A stretch of DNA of 64,000 nucleotides. Origin: Acinetobacter sp. MB5 (GTDB lineage Bacteria; Pseudomonadota; Gammaproteobacteria; Pseudomonadales; Moraxellaceae). Below are positions 1 to 8,511 of this stretch, in pieces. The stretch spans positions 186,001 to 250,000 of the forward strand of contig NZ_POVU01000003.1 of the NCBI RefSeq assembly GCF_003261585.1, given 5' to 3'. The notes beneath the pieces were generated by a model. It did not search any database. It worked only from the letters and a program-made list of their open reading frames with translations, and had not been told where the DNA came from. Within the stretch, counting starts at the first letter, position 1; each line of letters begins with the position of its first letter. The translations under genes and the position numbers were made by a program.

Positions 1-96
1 TTGGTGCTGATGGTCTTGCCATTTTTATATATGAAATGCGTGACTACCATTGCCCATAAAGTCTATGAATCAGACCCGTTAAGCTCTGCACACTAA
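1..96 (+). CDS. 3' end of an unidentified gene (partial)
   Basis: An open frame enters at base 1 and stops with TAA at 94-96, giving 31 C-terminal residues. The visible peptide begins hydrophobic (LVLMVLPFLYMKC) and ends in a short polar tail, which would suit the last membrane segment of a transporter or other membrane protein. Nothing more specific can be said from so short a piece. A hairpin at 106-132 follows directly and probably separates it from the convergent exporter gene. Confidence 0.5.
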   Translation: MVLMVLPFLYMKCVTTIAHKVYESDPLSSAH

Positions 97-105
97 AATG
101 TTGAA

Positions 106-132
106 GACCTGTAGCTCAACCCACTACAGGTC
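106..132. terminator. Inverted repeat between convergent genes
   Basis: GACCTGTAG (106-114) and CTACAGGTC (124-132) form a perfect 9-bp stem around a 9-base loop, between two converging genes. There is no clear T-run, so it is a possible bidirectional terminator rather than a certain one. Confidence 0.4.
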
Positions 133-145
133 AAAACATCTGAAT

Positions 146-1057
146 TTATCCTTTCGCCAAAACCAACAAGCAACCAAAAATCAGCGCCAATCCCATCCAG
201 CCAATCAGCGCCAAATGCTCTCCCACCAAGGTCATGGCAAAAATCGCGGCGATAAACGGTTCAAATAAAGTTAAGGTCACGGCCTGACTGGCAGGCACAG
301 TTTTCAAACCAAAACCGAACAGCAAATAGCCCAAAAACATCGGTATCAGGGTCATATACGCCGCCACATAAATATTGATCGATTCATGCAGTAAATTGCC
401 GCCTGTAAAATACAGCGTTGGTAATAGCAGCAATGCCCCCAAACCAAAAATCATGCCCATAGATGCTTTGGATTCAATACCCCGTTGCATCAGTTTTTGG
501 GCACACCATGAGTACAATGAATAGGTGAAGCCTGCAACACAGCCTAGCACAATGCCCAGTAATTTATGCGTTTCATCTGCTGCCGCATGCGTGACTTTTG
601 ACTCCCCGAGTGACAGGCAGACAATCCCGATCACACCGAGCACAAAACTGATCAGCCAGCGTTTGGACAACTCTCGCCGATCGACAATTCGTTCCAGTAA
701 GGCGGTAAATAAAGGTGCTGTACCAATCGACACCACTGTGCCAATAGTCACCCCTGCATAGTGCATGGACGAATAAAACGTCAGTGGATAGATTCCAACG
801 CCCAAACCACCGAGCAGTAAAATCATGCTCTGCTGACGCAATTTCGACAAATTACGCTGAATGTATTTTATAGCAAGTAAGGCTTGCAGCAAACCGCCAC
901 CGCCCATGGCAATCGCACCAATCGCCAAAGGGCTTAATGTCGGTGCAAAGGATGCAGCCGTGCCTGTTGTCCCCCATAAAAAAGAGGCAATCAGGACTGC
1001 AAAAATTCCCCACTGTGTCTGATTTTGCGTTTGGGTGGATAATGCTGTGCGATTCAT
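146..1057 (-). CDS. EamA/DMT-family transporter
   Basis: This 303-residue, very hydrophobic protein has the size and pattern of the drug/metabolite transporter superfamily, with two EamA repeats of about five membrane segments each. The first repeat begins with the family-like stretch FLWGTTGTAASF near residue 30. The second half contains GYLLFGFGLKTVPASQAVTLTLFEPFIAA, broken here only by the glycine-rich turn typical of the family; the T-L-F/L-E-P motif marks the last third. Its start overlaps the end of the upstream TetR gene by 4 bp, so the two are co-transcribed and the regulator probably controls this exporter. The substrate is unknown; relatives export amino acids, purines or small toxicants. 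Confidence 0.85.
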   Translation of the reverse strand: MNRTALSTQTQNQTQWGIFAVLIASFLWGTTGTAASFAPTLSPLAIGAIAMGGGGLLQALLAIKYIQRNLSKLRQQSMILLLGGLGVGIYPLTFYSSMHYAGVTIGTVVSIGTAPLFTALLERIVDRRELSKRWLISFVLGVIGIVCLSLGESKVTHAAADETHKLLGIVLGCVAGFTYSLYSWCAQKLMQRGIESKASMGMIFGLGALLLLPTLYFTGGNLLHESINIYVAAYMTLIPMFLGYLLFGFGLKTVPASQAVTLTLFEPFIAAIFAMTLVGEHLALIGWMGLALIFGCLLVLAKG

Positions 1058-1632
1058 GCGGCAAGTTCCCGATCGAGCAACTGCGCTGCCATGTCTTTGG
1101 CGAGTTGCATTTTCTGACTAGACCCTTCCAGACCTGCACGCATGATTGCGCCTTCAAGCAGAAACGAGAACAGACTGGCTAAATACTCAACACGTGCAGA
1201 ATCAGTCAACAGTTGCTCTAACTGTTCTCGCAAGATCTGCTCAATCTGCTCTTTATGCTGTTTAACAGCCAAACGCTCAGGGCTATTGGCAGGAAACTCT
1301 GCGGCTGCATTGAGTAAGCCACAACCACGAAAACCACTTTCATAGGCACATTCGGCATGATCCTGATAGGCAGCAAACACCGCAAGAATCGCATCACGCG
1401 GTGAGTTTTCCTGCGCCAGACGTTTGGCATACAAGTCCAGCCATTCCTGATGCCGTGCCTGTATGTACGCTGCCACCAAATCCGATTTGGCAGGAAAGTT
1501 GTTATACAGCGACATTTTGGCGACTTGTGCCTTGTCAGTAATGCTGTTAATGCCTGTACTGGCAATGCCGTGGTTATAAAACAGTACCGCAGCCGCATCC
1601 AAGATTTTCTCTTTTGCTGTTTTCTGTGTCAT
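1054..1632 (-). CDS. TetR/AcrR-family transcriptional regulator
   Basis: The 192-residue protein has a TetR-type helix-turn-helix at about residues 8-55. It starts with the usual ILDAAAVLFYNHG first helix, and the recognition helix region ends in MSLYNNFPAKSDL. The remaining all-helical part would bind a ligand. It overlaps the DMT exporter gene by 4 bp (1054-1057), and a palindrome lies 15 bp upstream of its start, so autoregulation and control of the exporter are likely. The inducer cannot be read from the sequence. Confidence 0.88.
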   Translation of the reverse strand: MTQKTAKEKILDAAAVLFYNHGIASTGINSITDKAQVAKMSLYNNFPAKSDLVAAYIQARHQEWLDLYAKRLAQENSPRDAILAVFAAYQDHAECAYESGFRGCGLLNAAAEFPANSPERLAVKQHKEQIEQILREQLEQLLTDSARVEYLASLFSFLLEGAIMRAGLEGSSQKMQLAKDMAAQLLDRELAA

Positions 1633-1647
1633 GTCAAAATAAATTAA

Positions 1648-1661
1648 GTAGACCGATCTAC
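1648..1661. promoter_or_regulatory. Probable TetR operator
   Basis: GTAGACCGATCTAC is a near-palindrome with arms GTAGA and TCTAC, 15 bp upstream of the TetR start codon. It resembles the TAGACCGGTCTA-type boxes bound by NemR-like TetR regulators. Assignment to this regulator is an inference from position. Confidence 0.55.
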
Positions 1662-1735
1662 CTAATACTATCTAAATCAAACTCCAATGTGAATCTTTTT
1701 TAAGCTAAAGTTTGAAAAATTGAAATGGGGAAAAA

Positions 1736-2635
1736 TTATTCGCCACAGGTTTCCCAAATTAAAGTACGTAACCACTGCTGAATCGGGTCATGATGATTAC
1801 GTTCATGCCATGCCATCACCTTGGTATAACCCTGTACAGGCACAGGCGGTTCAAGCACCACAATGTCCTGAATGTTTTGCACCAAATGTGCAGGTACCAC
1901 CGCAATCAAATCACTTTTACGCAAAAGATCGGGCAATAACAAAAAACTGGTGACAGACAGTGCTACATTGCGCTGACGTCCAACTTTGGCAAGGGCTTCA
2001 TCAGTTGCGCCAAAAAACTGCCCACCTTCGTAAGAGGCCAGTGCATGTTCCAGTTCACAAAACCGATCTAAAGTCAGTGCCTGCTGACTCGCTGCAGGAT
2101 GCCCTTCTCGCATAATGCAGACATAGCGCTCCTGATACAGCACACGAGTGTGGGATTCGACAGGTACATTAACTGGATCAAGGAAAATCAGATCCAGTTC
2201 ACCTCGTTCCAGCATACCCTGAATGTCTAAACGGTGAATGGAGAGAAAGGCCACTTTGACATGAGGCGCTTGCTGTTTGAGTGCCAAAATAAATGGCAAA
2301 CCAATCGCCTGCATGTCGTTATCATTGGCGGCAATATTCAAGGTCAGGTGCAACTGTTTCGGATCAAATTCCACTGGCTGCATCAAGGCATCAATATCCG
2401 CCAGAATCTGCTTCACAGGTTTTGCCAGCGCCAAAGCACGGTTGGTCGGGGTCATCCCATGCGATGCCCGCACAAACAGCGGATCAGAAAATTTCACCCT
2501 TAAACGGTTGAGCATGCTACTGACCGCAGGCTGGGTCAGCGCCAGTTTTTCTGCGGCACGGGTGACATTGCGTTCATCCAGCAAGGCATCCAGCGCTTTG
2601 AGCAAGTTAAGATCCAGCGACCTGATATTATCCAT
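1736..2635 (-). CDS. LysR-family transcriptional regulator
   Basis: A 299-residue LysR-type regulator. The N-terminal winged helix-turn-helix covers about residues 5-65, with LLKALDALLDERNVTRAAEK and the TQPAVSSMLNRLR recognition helix. A periplasmic-binding-protein-like effector domain follows from about residue 90. The arrangement of the DNA-binding segment resembles the NodD/NahR/LeuO branch. It is divergent from an old yellow enzyme gene with 93 bp between the two starts, the classical arrangement for a LysR regulator and its target, so control of that gene is likely. The inducer is unknown. Confidence 0.85.
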   Translation of the reverse strand: MDNIRSLDLNLLKALDALLDERNVTRAAEKLALTQPAVSSMLNRLRVKFSDPLFVRASHGMTPTNRALALAKPVKQILADIDALMQPVEFDPKQLHLTLNIAANDNDMQAIGLPFILALKQQAPHVKVAFLSIHRLDIQGMLERGELDLIFLDPVNVPVESHTRVLYQERYVCIMREGHPAASQQALTLDRFCELEHALASYEGGQFFGATDEALAKVGRQRNVALSVTSFLLLPDLLRKSDLIAVVPAHLVQNIQDIVVLEPPVPVQGYTKVMAWHERNHHDPIQQWLRTLIWETCGE

Positions 2636-2728
2636 ATTTATAGCATTTATATAATTTCATGATTGGATTTATATCTAATTCGTTCTTACCATGCAAGGCA
2701 TTCTCCCTTCTTATCACAGGCAAATTTC

Positions 2729-3793
2729 ATGGCAAAGTTGCATGATTTATATACGCCCTTTTCGGTCAAAAACCTCAATCTCAAAAACCGCGTGGTCATG
2801 CCACCGATGTGCCAGTATCAAGCCACGGATGGCGTGGTCAATGACTGGCATCTGGTACATTACGCCTCACGTGCAGTTGGTGGTGTCGGTCTGATTATTG
2901 TGGAAATGACCAACGTCATGCCCAATGGTCGCATTACCCCAAACTGTTTGGGGCTGTGGAATGATCAGCAGCGTGACGAACTGAAAAAAATTGTCGATGT
3001 AGTACATGCACGTGGCAGCAAAATTGCGATTCAGATTGCCCATGCAGGACGTAAAGCGCTCGGCTGTGATGATGTGGTTTCAGCATCACCAATCCGTTAT
3101 GACGGTGCCAATGAAGGCAACAACAGCGCATGGGATTATCAGCAACCGCGTGAACTCAGCCAAGCTGAAATCCAAGAAATGGTGCAAGCCTTTCAGGATG
3201 CGGTGAAACGTGCAGTAGATGCAGGCTTTGATGCGATTGAACTCCATGCAGCACATGGTTATCTGATTCATCAGTTTTACTCCGCCAAAACCAACCAGCG
3301 TCAGGACGAATACGGTCAGGACAAAATGCTGTTTGGTGAACAGGTGATTCGTGCTGCTAAAGCCGTGATGCCTGCGGATATGCCATTGCTGGTGCGTATT
3401 TCTGCGCAGGAATATAGCGAAAACGGTTTTGACTTGGCGTATGGCTGTGAAGTGGCTCGTCGTTTTGCAGCAGCAGGTGGAGATGTACTGGATGTCAGTG
3501 GTGGTGGCGATGGTGCGTTACACCCTGCACACACCCCAAATTTCCAAGCGGGCTATCAGGTGTATTTGGCGACTGCGGTAAAACAGGCAACTCAACTTCC
3601 TGTGATTGCAGTGGGTATGCTGGAAGATGCCGAAGTGGCAGATTATGTACTAGGAACACAGCAAGTGGACTTGGTGGCTGTGGGTCGTGGTTTACTGCGT
3701 GATCCTTACTGGTTATTGCATGCGGAGCAACAGCATAAAACCCGTGATGGTGAACAACATTTTGTTCCTGAGTCTTATGCAGCCAGTTTTTAA
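2729..3793 (+). CDS. NADH:flavin oxidoreductase, old yellow enzyme family (YqjM/NamA-like)
   Basis: A 354-residue FMN-dependent ene-reductase. The TIM-barrel family signatures are present: LYTPFSVKNLNLKNRVVMPP near the start with MCQYQ just after, the HAGRK segment, the FDAIELHAAHGYLIHQFYS active-site strand with paired catalytic His residues, and GRGLLRDP near the end, which binds the phosphate of FMN. Such enzymes reduce activated C=C bonds of enals, enones and nitro-esters using NAD(P)H. The frame is open 22 codons further upstream from a TTG, but the ATG at 2729 has a Shine-Dalgarno-like ACAGG and gives the family's normal N-terminus. It is transcribed divergently from a LysR regulator. 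The natural substrate is unknown. Confidence 0.9.
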   Translation: MAKLHDLYTPFSVKNLNLKNRVVMPPMCQYQATDGVVNDWHLVHYASRAVGGVGLIIVEMTNVMPNGRITPNCLGLWNDQQRDELKKIVDVVHARGSKIAIQIAHAGRKALGCDDVVSASPIRYDGANEGNNSAWDYQQPRELSQAEIQEMVQAFQDAVKRAVDAGFDAIELHAAHGYLIHQFYSAKTNQRQDEYGQDKMLFGEQVIRAAKAVMPADMPLLVRISAQEYSENGFDLAYGCEVARRFAAAGGDVLDVSGGGDGALHPAHTPNFQAGYQVYLATAVKQATQLPVIAVGMLEDAEVADYVLGTQQVDLVAVGRGLLRDPYWLLHAEQQHKTRDGEQHFVPESYAASF

Positions 3794-3818
3794 CTCCGTT
3801 TAAAAACCCGATTTACTG

Positions 3819-3847
3819 ATCGATGTAGAGCCTTTCTCTACATCGAT
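3819..3847. terminator. Strong inverted repeat between convergent genes
   Basis: ATCGATGTAGAG (3819-3830) pairs perfectly with CTCTACATCGAT (3836-3847) around a 5-base loop. It lies between the old yellow enzyme gene and the converging permease gene. There is no long T-run on either side, but position and stability favour a shared terminator. Confidence 0.55.
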
Positions 3848-3856
3848 ATCCCTCAA

Positions 3857-5278
3857 TTATTTAGAAAACTCTCCTACATTTTTACTGTTCAACACATTGG
3901 CATTTTGATTTTTTAACCACGGTTTTTGTACCTGACGATTACGGGTCACAAAGAAACTGGCGATCAGCATAATGGTGGTCACACCGACTGACATCAGCGT
4001 TTCATAACGATATGCAGGTGAAATAAACATATACCCCAACACCGCCAAAATCGTCAGAATCACAAACCAAGTCACATAGGGGAAGCACCACATTTTAAAG
4101 CTGAGCTGAACACCTGCACGCTCAACGCTATAACGCATTCTGAGTTGCGATACCGCAATCACCAAATACACGATTAAGGCAATCGCACCTGTGGTTGACA
4201 GCAGGAAGCTGAACACTTGACCTGGAAAGACATAGTTGGCAAAACCACCTGCAAAACCCGCAACACTTGACGCCAACACCGCCACTTTCGGTACACTTTG
4301 ACCTGTGACTGTCGCTGTTGATTTTGGTGCATCACCACGTTTACCGAGGGAAAACAGCATGCGTGATGCAATATATAAGCCTGAGTTCATACAGCTACAC
4401 ACCGCCACGAACACCACGGTATCAATGATCAGTTTGGTACCTGGGACATTTAAAGTCGACAACACATATTGGAAAGTTCCCATTTCTTTAAGCGCAGGGT
4501 CATTCCAACTCACCAACGACACCACCAGAAAAATCGACAATACATAGAAAATCGCAATACGGTAAATCACCAAATTAGTGGCTTTACGGATTTTCTCTTG
4601 TGGATTTTTCGACTCTGCCGCAGCAATTGACACCACTTCCGCGCCAAAGAACGAGAAAATTGTAATCAGTACACCGCCCAACACTGTACCAAAACCATTT
4701 GGCATAAAGCCGCCTTGAGAGTACAAATGGCTGAAACCACTGACTGGAGATAACGGCCAGAAGCCCAAAACAGCCATACCCGCAATGATGATAAAGCCAA
4801 TAATCGCGATCACTTTAATCAGCGCGAACCAGAATTCGAACTCACCAAAGTTCTTCACATTCAATAAATTACTGGTGGTTAAAATCAGCATAATGCCAAT
4901 TGCATACGCCCAAGAAGGTAATACTGGAAACCAAGAATGAATAATATCTGCACCCGCAATCGCTTCTACAGGAATCACCAGTACCCAAAACCACCAGTAC
5001 AACCAGCCAATGGTAAAGCCTGCCCAAGGCCCTATCGCATTGGCAGCATAGGTTGAAAAAGATCCTGTATCAGGCTGCATCACCGCCATTTCGCCCAACA
5101 TGCGCATCACCAGAAAGACCAGTAATCCCGTCAATGCATAGGAGATAATAATGGCAGGGCCTGCTGTGGCAATTGCCGAAGAAGACCCAATAAATAACCC
5201 CGCCCCAATAATGCCGCCAATGGTGATCATGGTCACCTGACGACTTTTCAAGCCTTCGCCCAAAACTTGATTTGTCAT
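3857..5278 (-). CDS. Amino-acid permease, APC superfamily (GabP/RocE/LysP-like)
   Basis: A 473-residue integral membrane protein with about 12 membrane segments. The N-terminus carries the amino-acid transporter signature (LKSRQVTMITIGGIIGAGLFIGS), whose GGxIGAGLF loop contacts the backbone of the substrate. The EMAV and SFSTYAANAIGPWAGF motifs of the AAT family follow. It lies at the edge of a lysine/pipecolate-type catabolic block and is convergent with nothing else related, so import of lysine, pipecolate or an omega-amino acid is a reasonable inference. The substrate cannot be told from the sequence; GABA permeases look very similar. Confidence 0.85.
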   Translation of the reverse strand: MTNQVLGEGLKSRQVTMITIGGIIGAGLFIGSSSAIATAGPAIIISYALTGLLVFLVMRMLGEMAVMQPDTGSFSTYAANAIGPWAGFTIGWLYWWFWVLVIPVEAIAGADIIHSWFPVLPSWAYAIGIMLILTTSNLLNVKNFGEFEFWFALIKVIAIIGFIIIAGMAVLGFWPLSPVSGFSHLYSQGGFMPNGFGTVLGGVLITIFSFFGAEVVSIAAAESKNPQEKIRKATNLVIYRIAIFYVLSIFLVVSLVSWNDPALKEMGTFQYVLSTLNVPGTKLIIDTVVFVAVCSCMNSGLYIASRMLFSLGKRGDAPKSTATVTGQSVPKVAVLASSVAGFAGGFANYVFPGQVFSFLLSTTGAIALIVYLVIAVSQLRMRYSVERAGVQLSFKMWCFPYVTWFVILTILAVLGYMFISPAYRYETLMSVGVTTIMLIASFFVTRNRQVQKPWLKNQNANVLNSKNVGEFSK

Positions 5279-5967
5279 ATATCGTCCCTTAATTCAATAC
5301 ATCGTATTTTTCGGTAGACCCAAGCGAGATCTTTGCGGTGTACAACACTGACACATGCACAAAGCCACAAAAAATCTTGCATTAGATGTGGGTTGATGCA
5401 GTTTTTGATAGTCAGTTTTCTGCTAAATAGTTCTCGAAAACTGCATAAGCCTTGCTTCGAGTATCTTTTTGCGGGGGCGCTTTCACAAACGAAAAAAATG
5501 AATCCCGACACAACTTATTTTCGTTCATAAATTATGCAGAATTTACTGTTTTTTGGCGCAGGGATTGCTTTAATAGAACGTGTTTTTTGTGAGATAAATC
5601 CATCTCAATATTCTTATTTTTATTTTAAATTCATTGATTTATTTTTAAGTGAATTTAACGTTTCAAGATGACATGACGATGACAATGCTCAAATTCACTC
5701 ACCTATTTTTTATGGCGCAGATGTCTTCGCACCAAAGCCAGTCATGCCCTATTTTCTCCATTCAATATTGCCCTAAAGTGACCCGTTTAAAGACCATTTT
5801 TGCAGTTAAAATGCACCACCTATACTCACCTCATCGCTTTCAACCCATAATCTGCACCACAATCTGCATTTTTCGACAAAAATCTTCACAACGTCCACAG
5901 AATCAATGGTATAAAATTTGCTTAAGTAAATGGATTTTTAAAAATATGCATTCTCGGAGGTTCGATA
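5279..5967. other. Gene-free interval between permease and LysR gene
   Basis: About 690 bp with no convincing gene. On the permease side TGCAGTTTT (5397-5405) and AAAACTGCA (5437-5445) form a perfect inverted repeat within the likely leader of the permease mRNA, which could be a regulatory hairpin or operator. AAGGGA just upstream of the permease start is its ribosome binding site. The part from 5530 to 5900 is AT-rich and featureless to my eye. A lysine riboswitch was looked for and not recognised. Confidence 0.4.
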
Positions 5968-6876
5968 ATGCAAAAACTCACGTCTAGGACATATCCTTCG
6001 ACCATGTCCTTGCGATGTTTTGAAGCATCTGCCCGATTTTTAAGTTTTACCAAAGCTGCACAAGTGTTGTACATGACACAAAGTGCCGTCAGTAAGCAAG
6101 TGGCTCATCTGGAAGACAGTCTCAATACCGCGCTGTTTGAACGTACACTGAAAGGTCTGAATCTGACCCCTGCGGGTAAATTATTTCTCAGTCAAACCCA
6201 ATATATTCTCAGTCAGATTGAAATGTCGGTGCTGAATATGCTGGCACATGGCAGTGAAGCGGAAACACTCAATATTGCGGTGCATCCGACCTTGTGCGCA
6301 CGCTGGCTGATTCCTGTTTTAAAAGGCTTTAGCAAGCTCAATCCGCATATTCATCTGGACATTCAGGAACAGATTAATTCCTCTGAAATTGAGAATCATC
6401 AAACCGATGTGGCCTTTTTATATGGCGATGGGGTTTGGCGTGACATGACCAGCGTCAAGCTGTTCGAAGAGCATTCGATTGCAGTCTGTTCTCCTGATTT
6501 GCTGAGCGAACCGTTCTCCTGTCTGGACGATTTTCAAGGACATGTCTTGCTACAATCGCGTTCACGTCCACGCGCTTGGGATGAGTATTTCCAGCTACAA
6601 GACTTCGTCAATGAACAACCGTTTATCGGGCCACGTTTTGACACCTTTTATTCCTGTATTCATGCTGCGATGACTGGCTGTGGCATTGCGCTAATTCCTA
6701 AGTTTCTGGTGGAAAAAGAGCTTTCAACAGGTGAACTCATTCAGGCATGGCCTTATGAAATGGGCAGCTCGCAAGCCTATTACATGACCTATCCCACTTC
6801 GATGGCCAAGACGCCGAAAGTAGCCTGCATTTCTCAATGGGTACAGACCTATCTTGCAAGCAGCAGCGCTGCCTGA
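5968..6876 (+). CDS. LysR-family regulator, GcvA-like, of the pipecolate/lysine block
   Basis: A 302-residue LysR-type regulator of the GcvA branch. SMSLRCFEASARFLSFTKAA-type N-terminal sequence leads into the winged helix-turn-helix (YMTQSAVSKQVAHLE), followed by the effector domain with the branch-typical GCGIALIPKFLVE segment near residue 240. The start at 5968 is preceded by a strong GGAGG at the right distance, so it is preferred over an internal ATG 12 codons later. In Pseudomonas putida a LysR gene lies inside the amaA-amaB-hglS group, and this gene sits next to the amaA homologue. I infer that it controls the catabolic genes or the permease. Confidence 0.85.
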   Translation: MQKLTSRTYPSTMSLRCFEASARFLSFTKAAQVLYMTQSAVSKQVAHLEDSLNTALFERTLKGLNLTPAGKLFLSQTQYILSQIEMSVLNMLAHGSEAETLNIAVHPTLCARWLIPVLKGFSKLNPHIHLDIQEQINSSEIENHQTDVAFLYGDGVWRDMTSVKLFEEHSIAVCSPDLLSEPFSCLDDFQGHVLLQSRSRPRAWDEYFQLQDFVNEQPFIGPRFDTFYSCIHAAMTGCGIALIPKFLVEKELSTGELIQAWPYEMGSSQAYYMTYPTSMAKTPKVACISQWVQTYLASSSAA

Positions 6877-6884
6877 AAACAACA

Positions 6885-6914
6885 GAGCCACTCGAATGAG
6901 TGGCTCAATTTTTT
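6885..6914. terminator. Terminator after the LysR gene
   Basis: GAGCCACTC (6885-6893) and GAGTGGCTC (6898-6906) form a perfect stem with a 4-base loop, followed by AATTTTTT. It serves the LysR gene and, read backward, may also serve the converging oxidase gene. Confidence 0.8.
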
Positions 6915-6933
6915 AATCTTCGTCAATTTTAAA

Positions 6934-8217
6934 TCAGGTAATAATTTTCATGCATTGTCCCGCATGGTACAGCGCAATACTGCAATCATAGAACATGGCA
7001 CGGGCATTGCGATAAGAGACTTTGCATTCTTCAATTTCGTTGAATGGCAACGGTAAATTATCACGCTGATCATCCTGTAAATATTGGGCAAATGCCTTAC
7101 CAATCAATGTTCCTGTGGTGATTCCGCGTCCGTTATACGCTGTTGCCGCCAGAATTCCTGGTGCAGGTTCAAAGATCCGCATGATGTGATCGGAAGTAAA
7201 ACCGAACTGCCCCGTCCACTGGTATTGCCAGTTGACCTGACCAAGATCAGGGAAATATTTTTTGCTCATGGTGTTGGCCCATGACACATAAATCGACTCT
7301 TTGCCTTCATAACTGCCGACGGTTCCAAGCAGTAAACGTCCATCTTTATCACGGCGGATGCTCGATAAAGCCAAACGGGTATCCCAAGAACCGTTTTTAT
7401 GCGGCAAAATTCGATCTGCAACATCACCTGTGAGCGGTTCAGAAGCGATCTGATAATACTTCACGAAATAAATGGTTTTTAAAATTTCTGTCCACTCGCC
7501 TTGCGTATAGGCGTTAGTGGCTAAAATCACTTTGTCCGCGGTGACTGAACCTTGCGCGGTCTGAACACACCACTGGGTATTGCTTTTCACCACCGCATTC
7601 ACGGCAGTATTTTCACAAATCTTCACCCCTAAACGCTGTGCCGCTTTTGCCAAACCTGTGACATAAGCATACGGGTTGACTGTGCCTGCACGCTTATCTA
7701 GCAAGGCTTTATTAATCGAGGTTGTGCCGCAGTATTCGTGGCATTTTTGCCCAATCAGCACTTCAACATCTGCACCACGTCGGCTGAGCTGTGCATAACG
7801 ACTATCGACATCTGCTTCGCCTTCGGCATTGTGTCCCATGTGCAAATTGCCTGTACGGGTGTCTTGTGCATCGATGCCTAAACGGTCAATGGTATCGAAC
7901 ACCAGTTTCGGCGCACCGCCTAAAGCTGTGGTGAGTTTTTCTCCCACCTGTTCGCCTAAATATTTATTCAAATCATCTGGCTGTGCCCAAGTTCCTGCAT
8001 TGACCAGTCCAACATTTCGACCTGAGCCACCTGCGCCAATCTGAGCACTTTCTAACAGTACCACCCGATAACCCGCTTCTGCCAAATGAATGGCTGACGA
8101 TAAACCTGTAAAACCACCGCCAATGACACAGACATCTGCATTTACATCGCCCTGCAAACCCGCAAAACTTGGTGCGTTATCGACGAGTGTTGACCATAAG
8201 ATTTGATTTTTTAACAT
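6934..8217 (-). CDS. amaA: FAD-dependent L-pipecolate oxidase (AmaA-like)
   Basis: A 427-residue FAD-dependent oxidoreductase of the DAO/PuuB group. The Rossmann motif for FAD (VCVIGGGFTGLSSAIHLAE) is at about residues 30-48, followed by GAGGSGRNVGLVNAGTW, where relatives place part of the active site. The C-terminus has the YNGRGITTGTLIGKAFAQYL motif. The protein agrees along its length with my recollection of P. putida AmaA, which oxidises L-pipecolate to piperideine-6-carboxylate. The neighbouring AmaB-like dehydrogenase, HglS-like decarboxylase and class III aminotransferase support that role. A gamma-glutamylputrescine oxidase (PuuB) is the main alternative, but no other puu genes are present. 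A dispersed hairpin repeat separates it from the dehydrogenase gene. Confidence 0.8.
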   Translation of the reverse strand: MLKNQILWSTLVDNAPSFAGLQGDVNADVCVIGGGFTGLSSAIHLAEAGYRVVLLESAQIGAGGSGRNVGLVNAGTWAQPDDLNKYLGEQVGEKLTTALGGAPKLVFDTIDRLGIDAQDTRTGNLHMGHNAEGEADVDSRYAQLSRRGADVEVLIGQKCHEYCGTTSINKALLDKRAGTVNPYAYVTGLAKAAQRLGVKICENTAVNAVVKSNTQWCVQTAQGSVTADKVILATNAYTQGEWTEILKTIYFVKYYQIASEPLTGDVADRILPHKNGSWDTRLALSSIRRDKDGRLLLGTVGSYEGKESIYVSWANTMSKKYFPDLGQVNWQYQWTGQFGFTSDHIMRIFEPAPGILAATAYNGRGITTGTLIGKAFAQYLQDDQRDNLPLPFNEIEECKVSYRNARAMFYDCSIALYHAGQCMKIIT

Positions 8218-8378
8218 GTTTATTGCCCCAGCCTATAGCAATAAAATAACAACGGCGGATTGATATTATTGCGCCAGTCCTTCCCGCTTTTTTTGAGTTT
8301 ATTTTGCGGTTGTTGACAGGTTCATAATAAGAATCTTGGTATTACTTCATCGGAAAACAAATAAAAGAAGATGCAACC

Positions 8379-8455
8379 GACTTCTTTCATGATTGTTTAC
8401 ACCCTCTTTGTTTTTCTCCCTGAGGGAGAAATAAAAGGAGTTCATAAAAGAAGTC
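8379..8455. repeat. Dispersed hairpin repeat, copy 1 (complete)
   Basis: A 77-bp element with terminal inverted repeats (GACTTCTTTCATGA at the left; TTCATAAAAGAAGTC at the right, one mismatch) and an inner perfect palindrome TTTCTCCCTGAGGGAGAAA (8414-8432). The same outer ends recur at 43293-43387 and, at the right half only, 42431-42487. It fills the space between the oxidase and dehydrogenase genes and could act as a terminator or mRNA-stabilising hairpin. It resembles a REP or small MITE family; no coding capacity. Confidence 0.75.
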
Positions 8456-8511
8456 GAGTGACTCAAGGTAAATGCAGCCTCAAGACCACATTCACCAAGT
8501 ACAACTGATCA

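Noticed and set aside
852..1182. Frames of 80-100 codons on both strands across the exporter/regulator junction
   Set aside because: They are shadows of the real EamA and TetR genes, which have clear domains and a 4-bp overlap.
5279..5530. Possible lysine riboswitch in the permease leader
   Set aside because: The conserved L-box core segments could not be recognised; only a simple inverted repeat is visible.
5649..5987. 112-codon plus-strand frame upstream of the LysR gene
   Set aside because: Composition is unlike a protein of this genome, it overlaps the strong ribosome binding site of the LysR gene, and there is no start signal.
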